DNA from: Haloechinothrix halophila YIM 93223 | GTDB lineage: Bacteria > Actinomycetota > Actinomycetes > Mycobacteriales > Pseudonocardiaceae | Reading direction: 5' to 3' | Length of the DNA: 64,000 nt | Assembly (NCBI RefSeq): GCF_000504245.1 | Contig: NZ_KI632509.1 | Span: forward strand, 1,053,723 to 1,117,722 | In this document: positions 38,637 through 47,291 of the stretch, piece after piece | How positions within the stretch are numbered: position 1 is the stretch's first letter | How the letters are laid out: each line of letters begins with the position of its first letter | Made by a program: the position numbers and the translations under genes | The notes under the pieces: generated by a model | What the model was told of the DNA's origin: nothing | Databases searched by the model: none | Seen by the model: the letters and a program-made list of their open reading frames with translations, nothing else

Positions 38637-38834
38637 GTCCCCGATGTTACGTCCTCCCGCCGGGGTCGCGCCCGGCTGGCGGGGTAGTGCGAGTGGCCGA
38701 GAACGATCAGGCCCTGCTTGTTACGACGGCATGAATTTGGATCACCCAGCTTGGCGAGGGGAACCAACGGGCTCTACAGTCCGTCAACGTCTCACGTACT
38801 GGCGCCGGGGAGCGCCGTTGGCGGAGAAGTGAGC

Positions 38835-38864
38835 ATGACACAGCAGAGGGAGCTGGGGGTATGA
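38835..38864 (+). CDS. Nine-codon leader ORF coupled to whiB4
   Basis: ATG at 38835 opens MTQQRELGV with TGA overlapping the whiB4 ATG (ATGA at 38861-38864). It has its own ribosome site GGAGAAG (38822-38828, 6-nt spacing), while GAGGGAGCTGGGGG inside it serves whiB4. The arrangement could couple whiB4 translation to passage of ribosomes through the leader. No homologue is known, so this may be chance. Confidence 0.35.
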   Translation: MTQQRELGV

Positions 38865-39166
38865 ACAGCACAGAGCCGGACTGGCGCATGGCCGCTGCCT
38901 GCCGCGACACCGATCCGGATGGTCTCTTCGTCCGGGGTGCCGAGCAGAACAGGGCGAAATTGGTCTGCATGGCCTGCCCCGTTCGTACCGAATGTCTAGC
39001 CGAAGCGCTGGACAATCGGATCACCTTCGGCGTCTGGGGCGGCATGACTGAGCGGGAGCGACGCGCGTTGCTGCGTCGCAGGCCGGACGTCCAGTCATGG
39101 CGTGACCTGCTCGAAGAGGCCCGGCGGGAGCACGGCGACGCGGAGCAGCCCGCTCGAGTCGGCTAA
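38861..39166 (+). CDS. whiB4: WhiB family redox-sensing transcription factor (WhiB4-like)
   Basis: WhiB proteins carry an iron-sulfur cluster and sense redox state. This 101-residue protein has the four cluster cysteines (Cys14, Cys36, Cys39, Cys45 in LVCMACPVRTEC), followed by FGVWGGMTERERRALLRR, the beta-turn and basic DNA-binding helix. Genomic position, next to ponA2 and the ArsA pair, and the FGVWGG sequence match WhiB4 (Rv3681c). The long N-terminal extension of mycobacterial WhiB4 is absent. The 38637-38860 gap to the divergent ponA2 holds both promoters. Confidence 0.93.
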   Translation: MNSTEPDWRMAAACRDTDPDGLFVRGAEQNRAKLVCMACPVRTECLAEALDNRITFGVWGGMTERERRALLRRRPDVQSWRDLLEEARREHGDAEQPARVG

Positions 39167-39184
39167 GTCGATCCGATGCTCGGT

Positions 39185-39237
39185 GCGGTGAATGACGCTG
39201 TGCCCGCATGGGATGCGGCGACGGTGTCATTCACCGC
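39185..39237. terminator. Convergent hairpin, GTGAATGACGC family, between whiB4 and the ArsA-like gene
   Basis: GCGGTGAATGAC (39185-39196) pairs perfectly with 39226-39237, and CCGCAT (39204-39209) with ATGCGG (39213-39218) around a 3-nt loop. Its right arm contains the stop codon of the minus-strand gene, so it may terminate both converging transcripts. It shares arm sequence with 707-753 and 10492-10567. Confidence 0.7.
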
Positions 39238-40373
39238 GCGGTGCCGTTGCCGGACAGCCGCTCGCCGATCACTCGCAGGCCGGCCACGTCGTTGACGTCG
39301 CCTGGCAGCGCTGGCACGCCGACGACGGGAACGCCGGGATGGGCGCGGGTGAACCGTGCGAGCAGGCGCTGTTCTCGCTGTTCAAGGGTGGCCCGGTCGG
39401 CGTGCAGCCGAAGCACGGCTGCGGCGAGCGGGCCGTTGCCCTCGCGCTCAAGCGACTCAGCGGCGGCGAGCGCCTTGGTGGCGGGCAGGTCGGCGAGCAC
39501 GGGATGGGTCCGGTTCGCCACCAGCCCTTGCAACGGCATCGACTCTTCGGACAGCCGCTCGACGAAGTAGCTCGCCTCGCGCAGCGCATCCGGCTCCGGG
39601 GCGGCGACCACCAGGAACGACGTGCCAGGCGAGCGTAGGAGCTCCGCCGTCTTGGTCGCGCGCTCCTTGAACCCGCCTGCCGTGCTGTTGAACGCTTGCA
39701 TGAACGCCGATGCGTCGGTGAGCAGTTGCCCGCCGATCACGGTGGAGATCGCCTTGGTCGCCATCGCGAGCCCTGCGGTGAACGCCTTGCGGACACCCCA
39801 GCCGCCCGCGCGGGCCGGGCTGGTCAGCAGCTTGATCAGCCTGCTGTCCAACGCACTGGACAGCCGTTTCGGCGCGTCGAGGAAGTCGAGCGCTGACCGG
39901 CTCGGCGGGGTGTCGACGATGATCAGGTCCCACTCGCCGTCCGCGACGAGCTGGCCGAGCTTCTCCATCGCCATGTACTCCTGCGTGCCGGAGAAGGACG
40001 TCGATACTGTCTGATAGAAGGGGCTGGCCAGCAGCTCCTCGGCACGGCCCGGTTCGGAATGCGCGATGATCATGTCGTCGAACGTGCGACGCATGTCCAG
40101 CATCATCGCCCACAGCTCACCGGCGGGCTCGAAACCGTTGAGCTCGACTCGCTTCGGCACGTTGCCCAGCTCTTCGAGTCCGAGCGACTGCGCGAGCCTG
40201 CGGGCGGGGTCGATGGTCAGCACCACCGTCGTCCTGCCGCGCTCCGCGGCGCGCAGCGCGAGCGCCGCCGCTGTCGTCGTCTTCCCGACGCCGCCGGAGC
40301 CACAACACACGACGACCTTGGTCTTCGGGTTGTCGATCAGGGTGTCGATGTCCAGGTGCTTCGCCTGCGCCAT
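39231..40373 (-). CDS. ArsA-like anion-transporting ATPase family protein (Rv3680 type)
   Basis: The 380-residue protein is a deviant-Walker P-loop ATPase: [17 protein letters not shown] at residues 24-40, switch-type [16 protein letters not shown] and [22 protein letters not shown]. It lacks arsenic operon neighbours and matches Rv3680, one of a Get3/ArsA-like pair reported in mycobacteria to protect envelope synthesis under redox stress. It follows its partner gene by two bases, so the two are cotranscribed, and converges on whiB4. Confidence 0.9.
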   Translation of the reverse strand: MAQAKHLDIDTLIDNPKTKVVVCCGSGGVGKTTTAAALALRAAERGRTTVVLTIDPARRLAQSLGLEELGNVPKRVELNGFEPAGELWAMMLDMRRTFDDMIIAHSEPGRAEELLASPFYQTVSTSFSGTQEYMAMEKLGQLVADGEWDLIIVDTPPSRSALDFLDAPKRLSSALDSRLIKLLTSPARAGGWGVRKAFTAGLAMATKAISTVIGGQLLTDASAFMQAFNSTAGGFKERATKTAELLRSPGTSFLVVAAPEPDALREASYFVERLSEESMPLQGLVANRTHPVLADLPATKALAAAESLEREGNGPLAAAVLRLHADRATLEQREQRLLARFTRAHPGVPVVGVPALPGDVNDVAGLRVIGERLSGNGTAR

Positions 40374-40375
40374 CG

Positions 40376-41386
40376 TTACCGCACCCCCTTCTCGACCAGC
40401 AGGTCGGCTATCTCGTACAGCGACGCGACGTCGACGCCCTCCGTGATGTCCGGGATCTCGATGCGCGGCTGGTTGGCCTCGCCCAGCTGTTCCATCGCCG
40501 AACGCTCGGTGGCGATCCGGATGGCGTGCTCCACCGTCTCGGCCACAAGGCCGTCCAGCACATCGGGTGAGAGATCAAGACCAGCGGCTTCGAGGCCGGA
40601 GCGCACCCGTGAGGTGTTGACCCTGCCGTCGGCGGCCGCGCTGATCGAGCGGGCGGGCAGCCGAGGCGGGCGCACCCGGTTGATCAGCACCGCGCCGGGC
40701 CGCAGCTTCGCCTCGACGAGTTCGTCGATGGCCTCCAGCGTCTCCCTGATCGGCATCTCTTCGAGCAGCGTCACCAGGTGCACCGCCGTCTCCGGGGAGT
40801 GCAGCAGCTTCACGACACCCTCTGCCTGCCCCCTGATCGGCCCGCTCTTGGTGATGTCGCTGAGCGCGCGGGTGACGTCGAGGAACTTCACCACGCGCCC
40901 TGTCGGCGGGGAGTCGACGACGACGTGGTCGTAGCTGTGGCGGCCGTCGGACTCCCTGCGGGTCACGCACTCTTTGATCTTGCCGGTGAGCAGCACGTCC
41001 CGCAGCCCTGGCGCGAGCGTCGTCGCGAACTCGATCGCGCCCATCCTGCGCAGCGTGCGTCCCGCGAAGCCGAGGTTGTAGAACATTTCGAAGTACTCGA
41101 GCAGCGCGGCCTCGGCATCGATGTGCAGCGCACACAGCTCGCCGCCGTCCGGCGCGGAGACGAGGTGCCGCTCGCCGTAGGGCATGGGTTCGGTGTCGAA
41201 CATTTGCGCGATGCCCTGCCTGCCCTCGACCTCGACCAGCAGCACCCTGCGTCCGCCGCTGGCGAGTGCGAGGGCGAGCGACGAGGCGACCGTGGTCTTC
41301 CCCGTTCCCCCCTTGCCGGTCACGAAATGCAAGCGAGCCCGCCTGAGTTCTCGAGTCCAGCCGGAGCCTCCGAGCGGTGTTGTCAC
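40376..41386 (-). CDS. ArsA-like anion-transporting ATPase family protein (Rv3679 type)
   Basis: The 336-residue partner of the previous gene has the P-loop [19 protein letters not shown] at residues 21-39, [16 protein letters not shown] and the switch [17 protein letters not shown]. The mycobacterial pair Rv3679/Rv3680 forms a heteromeric complex, which the tight 2-bp spacing here also suggests. GTG/ATG at 41386. It precedes an 85-residue membrane protein gene on the same strand by 56 bp. Confidence 0.9.
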   Translation of the reverse strand: MTTPLGGSGWTRELRRARLHFVTGKGGTGKTTVASSLALALASGGRRVLLVEVEGRQGIAQMFDTEPMPYGERHLVSAPDGGELCALHIDAEAALLEYFEMFYNLGFAGRTLRRMGAIEFATTLAPGLRDVLLTGKIKECVTRRESDGRHSYDHVVVDSPPTGRVVKFLDVTRALSDITKSGPIRGQAEGVVKLLHSPETAVHLVTLLEEMPIRETLEAIDELVEAKLRPGAVLINRVRPPRLPARSISAAADGRVNTSRVRSGLEAAGLDLSPDVLDGLVAETVEHAIRIATERSAMEQLGEANQPRIEIPDITEGVDVASLYEIADLLVEKGVR

Positions 41387-41442
41387 GGCCGACAGAGTAA
41401 CCGGTCAATGCACCGATTGGGGTGAAGGGCGTTCGCGCGGGC

Positions 41443-41700
41443 TCAGGAAGCCAGCACCATCGCGGTGACGACGACGCCCGCCACGACAACGATCGTCCAG
41501 GTCACGGCGGCGGGCAGTACTGTGACCATCAGGACACCGGTGACCAGCATCGCGGCGACGCCGATGGCGCCCGCGACCGCTGTCTGCCCGCCGGAGCCGG
41601 TCCGCTCACGCACCTTGGCCATCGTCAGCAGCACGAGCGTGATCCCGGCAGCGACGAACAGCGCCGTCGCGAAGATCCGCCACGCGTCCATACCGGACAA
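41443..41700 (-). CDS. Small hypothetical membrane protein
   Basis: An 85-residue protein with two or three TM helices (IFATALFVAAGITLVLLTM, AVAGAIGVAAMLVTGVLMVTV, VTWTIVVVAGVVVTAMV) and a short basic loop (KVRERTGSGG). It likely leads the ArsA-pair operon. No family is recognised. The divergent gap 41701-41899 contains TAGGCT at 41787-41792, a possible -10 box for one direction. Confidence 0.7.
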   Translation of the reverse strand: MSGMDAWRIFATALFVAAGITLVLLTMAKVRERTGSGGQTAVAGAIGVAAMLVTGVLMVTVLPAAVTWTIVVVAGVVVTAMVLAS

Positions 41701-41899
41701 CCTAACCCGTCCCTATGGTCACGCCGGTGCCGGGCGTGCCTGAAGTGACAGGCGCGGGGGACACGCACCAGCGCGGCCTGGCTCGCTAGGCTGCGGGAAA
41801 GAACAACTAATCTCGCGACCGGCACCGGTGGCAACGTGATCAGTGGTACTGAGTGCGGAGCAAGCCCGCCGGCGTGTGAGGCAACGAGAGGACAGGTGC

Positions 41900-42061
41900 A
41901 TGAGCGCGACCACATGGGAGTACGCGACGGTTCCGCTGCTGATCCACGCGACCAAGCAGATCCTGGACCAGTGGGGCGCTGACGGCTGGGAGCTGGTCAC
42001 CGTGCTGCCGAACCCGACCGGTGAGCAGCACGTCGCCTACCTCAAGCGGCCGAAGGGCTGA
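41900..42061 (+). CDS. DUF4177 domain-containing small protein
   Basis: A 53-residue protein: TTWEYATVPLLIHATKQILDQWGADGWELVTVLP carries the DUF4177 WEY and GWELV motifs (quoted in parts). It precedes RidA by six bases, as Rv3678A does Rv3678c, and is translated from ATG 41900 after GAGGACAGGT. Function unknown. Confidence 0.85.
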   Translation: MSATTWEYATVPLLIHATKQILDQWGADGWELVTVLPNPTGEQHVAYLKRPKG

Positions 42062-42067
42062 GCGCCG

Positions 42068-42532
42068 ATGAGCTGGAGCGCACGGCTCATCGAGCTGGAT
42101 ATCGACCTGCCGACGGTGGTTCCGCCGGTCGCGGCGTATGTGCCCGCGACTCGCAGCGGGAACATGGTCTACACCTCGGGCCAACTGCCGATCACCGACG
42201 GCCAGCTCGCGGTGGCGGGCAAGGTCGGTGGCGAGGTCAGCGCGGAGGAAGCCAAGGGGCACGCTCGCACCTGTGCACTGAACGCGCTCGCCGCCGTGCA
42301 CAGCCTCGTCGGCATCGACTCGATCGTCCGGGTGGTCAAGGTCGTCGGCTTCGTAGCTTCCGCTGACGGCTTCACCGGCCAGCCCGGTGTCGTCAACGGT
42401 GCGTCCGAGCTGCTTGGCGAGGTTTTCGGCGATGCTGGCCAGCATGCCCGCTCCGCTGTCGGTGTCGCTGAGCTGCCACTCGGCGCGCCGGTTGAGGTGG
42501 AGATGATCGTCGAGGTCGGGGAATCCGTGTGA
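42068..42532 (+). CDS. RidA family protein (YjgF/YER057c/UK114)
   Basis: RidA proteins hydrolyse reactive enamine/imine intermediates from PLP enzymes. The 154-residue protein matches the RidA4-like group: MVYTSGQLPITDGQLAVAGKVG, ALAAVHSLVGIDSIVRVVKVVGFVASADGF and HARSAVGVAELPLGAPVEVEMIVEV (in parts). The glycine-arginine anchor region (RSAVG) is present. It sits six bases after the DUF4177 gene and overlaps the next by GTGA. Confidence 0.9.
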   Translation: MSWSARLIELDIDLPTVVPPVAAYVPATRSGNMVYTSGQLPITDGQLAVAGKVGGEVSAEEAKGHARTCALNALAAVHSLVGIDSIVRVVKVVGFVASADGFTGQPGVVNGASELLGEVFGDAGQHARSAVGVAELPLGAPVEVEMIVEVGESV

Positions 42533-43371
42533 CGAGCTGGCCCAAGTCGGTGCCATTGCCGGACGACTTCGTCCCGCCAGAGACCCCTGAGGTGCCAGCT
42601 ACCCCGAAGGACGCGGCGACGGTGATGCTGGTGCGCGATGCCGCCGCGCACGGCAACGCATCAGGCATCGAGGTGTTCCTGCAGCGCAGGGTGGCTGGCA
42701 TGGCCTTCGCGGGCGGGATGACGGTCTTCCCTGGCGGCGGCCTCGACCAGCGTGACGTAGACAGCACCGTCAGCGCCGTGGCCTGGCATGGGCCGGACGC
42801 CTCGGCATGGGCCGACTGGCTCGGCTGCGAGACGTCGCTGGCGCGGGGCCTGGTGTGCGCGGCCGTACGGGAGACGTTCGAGGAGTCCGGTGTGCTGCTC
42901 GCGGGCGACGCCGACGGCACGATCGTCGCCGACTCGACGCCGTACCACGACGCCCGCGAGGCGCTGATCTCGCGGGAGCTGTCGCTGGCGGCGTTCCTGG
43001 ACGACGCGGGGTTGGTGCTGCGCGCCGACCTGTTGCGGCCGTGGGCGAGCTGGGTGACTCCCGCGCAGGAGCCGCGCCGCTACGACGCCCGCTTCTTCCT
43101 CGCGGCCCTGCCGGAGGGCCAGCGAGCCGACGACGCGACCACCGAGACGGAGTCGTCGTCGTGGGTGCGGCCAGCCGACGCGCTGGCCGAAGCCGACGAG
43201 GGAAAGCGGCCGATGATGCCACCGACCAGGGTCACGCTCGCCGAACTCGCCGAGTACGACTCGGTAGCGAGCGCTCTCGCCGCGCACAGGGAGATCCCCC
43301 GGGTCGAACCAACCATCGTGCGCGACAGTAGCGGCGTCCGCGTCGAGTTCCTGCCGCCCCGAGGAGAGTGA
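42529..43371 (+). CDS. NUDIX hydrolase (NUDT19-like)
   Basis: The 280-residue protein has AGGMTVFPGGGLDQRD near the N-terminus of the domain and a Nudix-box helix AAVRETFEESGVLLAG (RETFEESG core). The box is split by an insertion between its glycine and REXXEE parts, as in NUDT19/acyl-CoA diphosphatase types. PRRYDARFFLAALPEGQ and the acidic tail follow. GTG at 42529 overlaps the RidA stop and its own stop overlaps the next gene region, so it is in the DUF4177-RidA-NUDIX-MBL operon. Confidence 0.85.
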   Translation: MTSWPKSVPLPDDFVPPETPEVPATPKDAATVMLVRDAAAHGNASGIEVFLQRRVAGMAFAGGMTVFPGGGLDQRDVDSTVSAVAWHGPDASAWADWLGCETSLARGLVCAAVRETFEESGVLLAGDADGTIVADSTPYHDAREALISRELSLAAFLDDAGLVLRADLLRPWASWVTPAQEPRRYDARFFLAALPEGQRADDATTETESSSWVRPADALAEADEGKRPMMPPTRVTLAELAEYDSVASALAAHREIPRVEPTIVRDSSGVRVEFLPPRGE

Positions 43372-43376
43372 CCCGC

Positions 43377-44174
43377 ATGCGGCATCCTGCCTACGGCCAG
43401 CTGCGGCCCGTCAGCGAGATCGCGTCCGTGCTGCTGGAGAACAACCCGTCGACGATGACGCTGGAAGGCACCAACAGCTGGGTGCTTCGGGCGCCAGGCG
43501 CGGCGGGCAGTGTCGTCATCGATCCTGGCTACGACGACGAGGAACACCTCGACCTGCTCGTCGCGGCGGCTGGTGACGTCGAGCTGGTCCTGCTCACCCA
43601 CCATCACCCGGACCACGCCGAGGGCGCTCCCGGCTTCGCCGAGCGGGTCGGCGCGCCGGTGCGAGCCTTCGATCAGGAGCTGTGCTGGGGCGACGATGAC
43701 GTCAGGGCCATCCGGCACGGCGATGTCGTCGAGGCGGCTGGTCTGCGGTTCGACGTGCTGCACACTCCTGGCCACACCGCCGACTCGGTGTGCCTGACGG
43801 TCGGCCACGGCGCTACCACGCACGTGCTGACCGGGGACACCATCCTCGGCTACGGCACGACGGTGCTCTCCCACCTCGGGAACTATCTCGACTCGCTTGA
43901 CCTGCTTTCCGACAGCCACACTGTGCCCGACGGCGCCGTCGGGCTGCCCGGTCACGGACCGGAGCTGGCCAACCTGCGCGGCACCGTCCGCGAGTACCGG
44001 GAGCACCGGGAGCAGCGGCTGAACCAGGTGCGCGGCGCGCTGGCCGAGCTAGGAGCGGACGCCAGCCCTCGGCAGATCGTCGAGTTCGTCTACACCGACG
44101 TCGACCCCAAGCTCTGGGGAGCGGCCGAGGCCAGTGTCCGCGCGCAGCTCGACTACCTCAACCGGCGGGGTTGA
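43377..44174 (+). CDS. MBL-fold metallohydrolase (LACTB2-like)
   Basis: The 265-residue protein shows the metallo-beta-lactamase fold: GTNSWVLRAPG, VVIDPGYDDEEHL, LLTHHHPDHAEGAPGFA (metal ligands), LHTPGHTADSVCL, LTGDTILGYGTTV and LPGHGPEL. The family includes RNA-processing and detoxifying hydrolases; this is the Rv3677c position near crp. ATG at 43377 follows GAGGAGAG; GTG at 43368 is an alternative. Its 3' end overlaps the convergent MFS gene by 126 bp. Confidence 0.87.
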   Translation: MRHPAYGQLRPVSEIASVLLENNPSTMTLEGTNSWVLRAPGAAGSVVIDPGYDDEEHLDLLVAAAGDVELVLLTHHHPDHAEGAPGFAERVGAPVRAFDQELCWGDDDVRAIRHGDVVEAAGLRFDVLHTPGHTADSVCLTVGHGATTHVLTGDTILGYGTTVLSHLGNYLDSLDLLSDSHTVPDGAVGLPGHGPELANLRGTVREYREHREQRLNQVRGALAELGADASPRQIVEFVYTDVDPKLWGAAEASVRAQLDYLNRRG

Positions 44175-45389
44175 CGCCCGCACGGTGTGCCGTCGCGCCC
44201 ACACCAGCGCGGCGAGCGCCAGCCCGGCGCAGGCCGCCGCGAGGAAGGACATCGGCGGACCGAACCGTTCGACGACGAACCCGCTGGTCGAGTGGCCGAT
44301 GGACAGCCCGAGCGTCGCAGCGGTGATGACCCAGCCGAACGCCTCCGTCGCGGTTCCCTTCGGCGCGACGACGTCAATCGCGGTGGAGTGGCTGGTCGCC
44401 TGCGGGGTGATGAGCGCGCCGGCGATCACCATGCAGCCCGCGAGCAGCAGCAACGATGTCGGCGCGAACGACGTCGGCAGGACCAGCAGGCCCACCAACA
44501 GCCCGTGGCCGCCGAGCAGCACCGGCAGCCGTAGCGGCAACGCCCGGGGCCACGGCCGCAGGCTGAAGAAGACGCCGAACAGCACCGAACTGAGCGACCA
44601 CACCGACAGCAGCAGCCCGCCGATGGTCGGTTCGCCAGCGGCGGTCGCGACGGCGGGGACGGCGACCTCGACGAACCCGATCACGATGCCGAAGCCGAGC
44701 ACGGCGATCACCACCGTGCGCATGCCCGCGCTGCCGAACGCGCCAAGGAGACTGCCCGCGTGCTCGCCCTTGGGTCGTGCCCGCCACGCCCGTACTGGGG
44801 AACTGAGCGCGAAGCCGACCGAGCCGAGCGCCATGCAGGCGGCACCAGCGACGACGCCGGAGCCGGGCCACGGCGTCAGCAGCATGATTCCGGCGAGGCC
44901 GGGACCGAGGATGAAGAAGACCTCCATGGAGATCGCCTCGTAGGCGTAGGCGGCATCGCGCGCGTTACCGGGCGGCAGCAGCCGTGCCCACAGCGATCGA
45001 GCGGCCGACGGCACGCCGGGCTGGGTGCTGCCCGAGAGGACCGCGAGCGCCACCAGCAGGACGGTTGGCGCGATCTGCTCGATCGCGAGGACGAGCGTGA
45101 TGACAGCGGCGGTGAAGACTACGGTGGCCAGCAGGATCGGCCGGGTCGGCCCGAATCGGTCGATGATCCTGCCCTGCACGACGGAGCCGATCGCGACGCC
45201 GATCAGCAGTCCTGCCCCGACCACGCCCGCGATCGCGAACGAGCCAGTGACGTGCTGGGTGTAGAGCAGCACGGAAAAGCCGATCATGGCGATCGGTAGC
45301 CGGGCGAGCAGTGAGCACAGCACAGGCAGGCCAGCGCCGGGGGCGGTCAGCGCGGCGCGGTAGTCGGCGAGGGATGCGTTGTTGGACAC
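44049..45389 (-). CDS. MFS transporter
   Basis: The protein (446 residues from GTG 45389) has 12 TM helices in two halves joined near RAWRARPKGEHAG. VLSGSTQPGVPSAARSLWARLLPP after TM4 and RIIDRFGPTRPI between TM2 and TM3 fit the drug-exporter MFS type. Substrate unknown. The C-terminal 42 residues (VEVVELRADTGLG onward) are hydrophilic and encoded antisense to the MBL gene, an unusual overlap. A start 18 bp upstream is possible. A palindrome lies just upstream at 45391-45417. Confidence 0.85.
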   Translation of the reverse strand: MSNNASLADYRAALTAPGAGLPVLCSLLARLPIAMIGFSVLLYTQHVTGSFAIAGVVGAGLLIGVAIGSVVQGRIIDRFGPTRPILLATVVFTAAVITLVLAIEQIAPTVLLVALAVLSGSTQPGVPSAARSLWARLLPPGNARDAAYAYEAISMEVFFILGPGLAGIMLLTPWPGSGVVAGAACMALGSVGFALSSPVRAWRARPKGEHAGSLLGAFGSAGMRTVVIAVLGFGIVIGFVEVAVPAVATAAGEPTIGGLLLSVWSLSSVLFGVFFSLRPWPRALPLRLPVLLGGHGLLVGLLVLPTSFAPTSLLLLAGCMVIAGALITPQATSHSTAIDVVAPKGTATEAFGWVITAATLGLSIGHSTSGFVVERFGPPMSFLAAACAGLALAALVWARRHTVRASTPPVEVVELRADTGLGRSPELGVDVGVDELDDLPRAGVRS

Positions 45390-45390
45390 G

Positions 45391-45417
45391 CGTACCAGTA
45401 TGACCAATTATGGTACG
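45391..45417. promoter_or_regulatory. Candidate operator upstream of the MFS gene
   Basis: CGTACCA (45391-45397) and TGGTACG (45411-45417) form an inverted repeat; a third GTACCA follows at 45423-45428. The stretch is AT-richer than its surroundings and touches the MFS start, so a short leader or leaderless mRNA is likely. No regulator gene is adjacent. Confidence 0.4.
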
Positions 45418-45420
45418 GCA

Positions 45421-45707
45421 GTACCACTCGAATTCAGGTCAGGTCACTCACACCTGGTTGCGCGCCGATGCGCAGGGCACGGAATGGCGGATCTCGATTG
45501 GGTAACGTTGTGCGCGTTTTATGCCGACTTATGCAACATAACCGCCCTCCGCACCGTCCTTGAGGGTGAACGGCCTTGAAGTCGCGGACATCGTGGGCGA
45601 TCGTAGGGACAAGAACATAGTGAAAAACTCCCTCCGGCAAATTGGGTCGGGGCCTATGACCGGAGGGCGGGGAGCGCGGAACGTCGGGGGATGGGCCGCG
45701 CATACAG
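45421..45707. other. Intergenic region with possible small RNA
   Basis: No frame looks coding. An 8-bp stem (CCCTCCGG 45630-45637 / CCGGAGGG 45660-45667) and locally AT-rich runs (TTTTATGCCGACTTATGC) precede the strong terminator at 45708-45755. A plus-strand RNA ending there is conceivable; there is no direct evidence of transcription. Confidence 0.3.
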
Positions 45708-45755
45708 AAAAAGGAGCCGGTGCGCCACGTCGGGGGTGGCGCCCGGCTCCTTTTT
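45708..45755. terminator. Bidirectional rho-independent terminator downstream of crp
   Basis: AAAAAGGAGCCGG (45708-45720) pairs with 45743-45755, and GCGCCAC (45722-45728) with 45736-45742. The A5/T5 flanks provide T-tails on both strands. For crp (minus strand) the hairpin begins 80 nt after its stop. A short repeat GTGAC-N4-GTCAC at 45812-45825 lies between. Confidence 0.9.
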
Positions 45756-45834
45756 CTGCTTTCCGATTGTGGCGTCGCGCGCGGTCGCGGCAGCGTTAAC
45801 CGGCCCGCGCGGTGACGTGTGTCACTCGATCGAA

Positions 45835-46509
45835 TTAACGAGCCCTGCGGGCCAGTCGCTCCGGGTCGAGGATCAGCACGCTCTTGCCTTCCAGTCGCAG
45901 CCAGCCGCGCTGGGCGAAGTCGGCGAGCGCCTTGTTCACGGTCTCGCGCGACGCGCCGACGTACTGAGCGATCTCCTCCTGCGTGAGGTCGTGGGTGACC
46001 CGTAGCAGGCCGGCCTCCTGGCTGCCGAAGCGCTGCGCGAGCTGCAGCAGCGCCTTGGCGACGCGACCAGGCACATCGGTGAAGATCAGCTCGGCGACCA
46101 TGTTGTTGGTGCGGCGCAGCCTGCGCGCCACCACCCTGAGCAGCTGCTCGGAGATCTCCGGTCGTGTCGAGATCCACTGGCGCAGGGCTGCCCTGTCCAT
46201 GATGACCGCGCGCACCTCGGTCACGGTGACCGCGCTCGACGTCCTCGGCCCCGGGTCGAAGATGGACAGCTCGCCGAACATGTCAGAAGGTCCGAAGATG
46301 CCCAGCAGGTTCTCCCTGCCATCCGGGGACTTGCGCCCGATCTTCACCTTGCCTGACTGGATGATGTAGAGCTTGTCGCCTGGCTCGCCTTCGTTGAAGA
46401 TCACGTGCCCCCTGGGGAACTCCACGCTCTCCAAGGTCTGCACGAGTGCCTCAGCCGCGGCTGGTTCTACGCCCTGGAAGATGCCCGCGCGGGCAAGGAC
46501 CTCGTCCAC
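45835..46509 (-). CDS. crp: Crp/Fnr family cAMP-responsive transcriptional regulator
   Basis: The 224-residue regulator closely matches mycobacterial Crp (Rv3676) over its whole length, including [16 protein letters not shown] at the N-terminus. The cNMP-binding domain has [22 protein letters not shown], the phosphate-binding cassette. The helix-turn-helix is [31 protein letters not shown] (in parts), ending [11 protein letters not shown] at 46509 follows AGGAGG and gives the same length as the mycobacterial protein; a longer in-frame extension upstream is discarded. A possible Crp site lies at 46560-46575. Confidence 0.95.
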   Translation of the reverse strand: MDEVLARAGIFQGVEPAAAEALVQTLESVEFPRGHVIFNEGEPGDKLYIIQSGKVKIGRKSPDGRENLLGIFGPSDMFGELSIFDPGPRTSSAVTVTEVRAVIMDRAALRQWISTRPEISEQLLRVVARRLRRTNNMVAELIFTDVPGRVAKALLQLAQRFGSQEAGLLRVTHDLTQEEIAQYVGASRETVNKALADFAQRGWLRLEGKSVLILDPERLARRAR

Positions 46510-46886
46510 CTGTGCCTCCTGTCGCACGCGACCGTGTTTTCCGCAGTCTGTCGCGGGCACGTGTCGCTGGTCACTGTGCCTCAATTTACCGCCCGGGCTA
46601 CTCTATGTCGGCACAGCCTGTCTTGCCCGGTTGTCGTGCTGTTCCGACCTTGACGACGGGCCTGGTGAGCCCACCGCGAGGCCGTCAGCGAGTAGCCCGG
46701 CCTGTGTGGTGCAGTCTAGGGCGTACTCGCGGAATGCCCTGGCAGGAAGCGTCGGCGCGGCCGCGATCGAACCCACACGTGTGAGTGCTCCATCGATGAC
46801 CGCGTGACGACGCGATCCGCCAAGTAGGCGATCTTAGACGTCGGTCACGCGGCGTTGCCACCCGGTCCGGTAGCTGAGGGTATACG
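46510..46886. other. crp upstream region, 377 bp
   Basis: It contains the crp promoter and the site above. CCGCGTGAC (46800-46808) and GTCACGCGG (46844-46852) form an inverted repeat around 35 nt close to the 85-residue gene's stop and may end its transcript. No convincing coding frame is seen. Confidence 0.45.
46560..46575. promoter_or_regulatory. Possible Crp autoregulatory site
   Basis: CGTGTCGCTGGTCACT keeps the outer GTG...TCAC core of the TGTGA-N6-TCACA consensus with three mismatches. It lies about 51-66 bp upstream of the crp start, next to TAAATT (minus strand, near 46590) that could be a -10 box. Assignment is tentative. Confidence 0.3.
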
Positions 46887-47144
46887 TTACTGTGCGTTCT
46901 CGGGCCTGCGCGTACGGAGTTTGTTCGCCTTGCCGCTGATCCTGCGCAACCGGAACAGTTCCAGCGCGCGGCCAATGCCCTGGCCATAGAGCGCGCCTAC
47001 CTCGTTGGGCTGCGCCTTCTCCAGGAACTCCTCGACGTCTTCCTCTTTGACGGTCACATTGCGGAGCCTGCTCTCCACCCGCTCCATGAACAGCGCGAAA
47101 ACCAGCACGACCAGCGGAACTGCGACTACGAACCAGACCGTCAT
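46887..47144 (-). CDS. Small hypothetical membrane-anchored protein
   Basis: An 85-residue protein: an N-terminal TM helix (VWFVVAVPLVVLVFALFM) then a charged cytoplasmic part (ERVESRLRNVTVKEEDVEEFLEKAQPNEV) and a basic end (RRISGKANKLRTRRPEN). Such proteins occur between crp and nth in related actinomycetes; function unknown. The 147-bp gap to nth is divergent and holds both promoters. Confidence 0.72.
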   Translation of the reverse strand: MTVWFVVAVPLVVLVFALFMERVESRLRNVTVKEEDVEEFLEKAQPNEVGALYGQGIGRALELFRLRRISGKANKLRTRRPENAQ

Positions 47145-47291
47145 AAGGTCAATCCTCGCTTACGTCTCAATGATCGTGCAGGTGTTGGACCCGGATCGGC
47201 GTGTTCTTGTGATGTTGCTGTGACGCCAGCGCCTGGCCCTAATCCGCTGCCCACTGACGAGTGAGCCCGCTTCTGGCCGTAGGCTAGCCGT

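Noticed and set aside
39231-41386. Arsenite resistance operon
   Set aside because: The ArsA-like pair lacks arsB, arsC and arsR neighbours and matches the Rv3679/Rv3680 arrangement next to whiB4.
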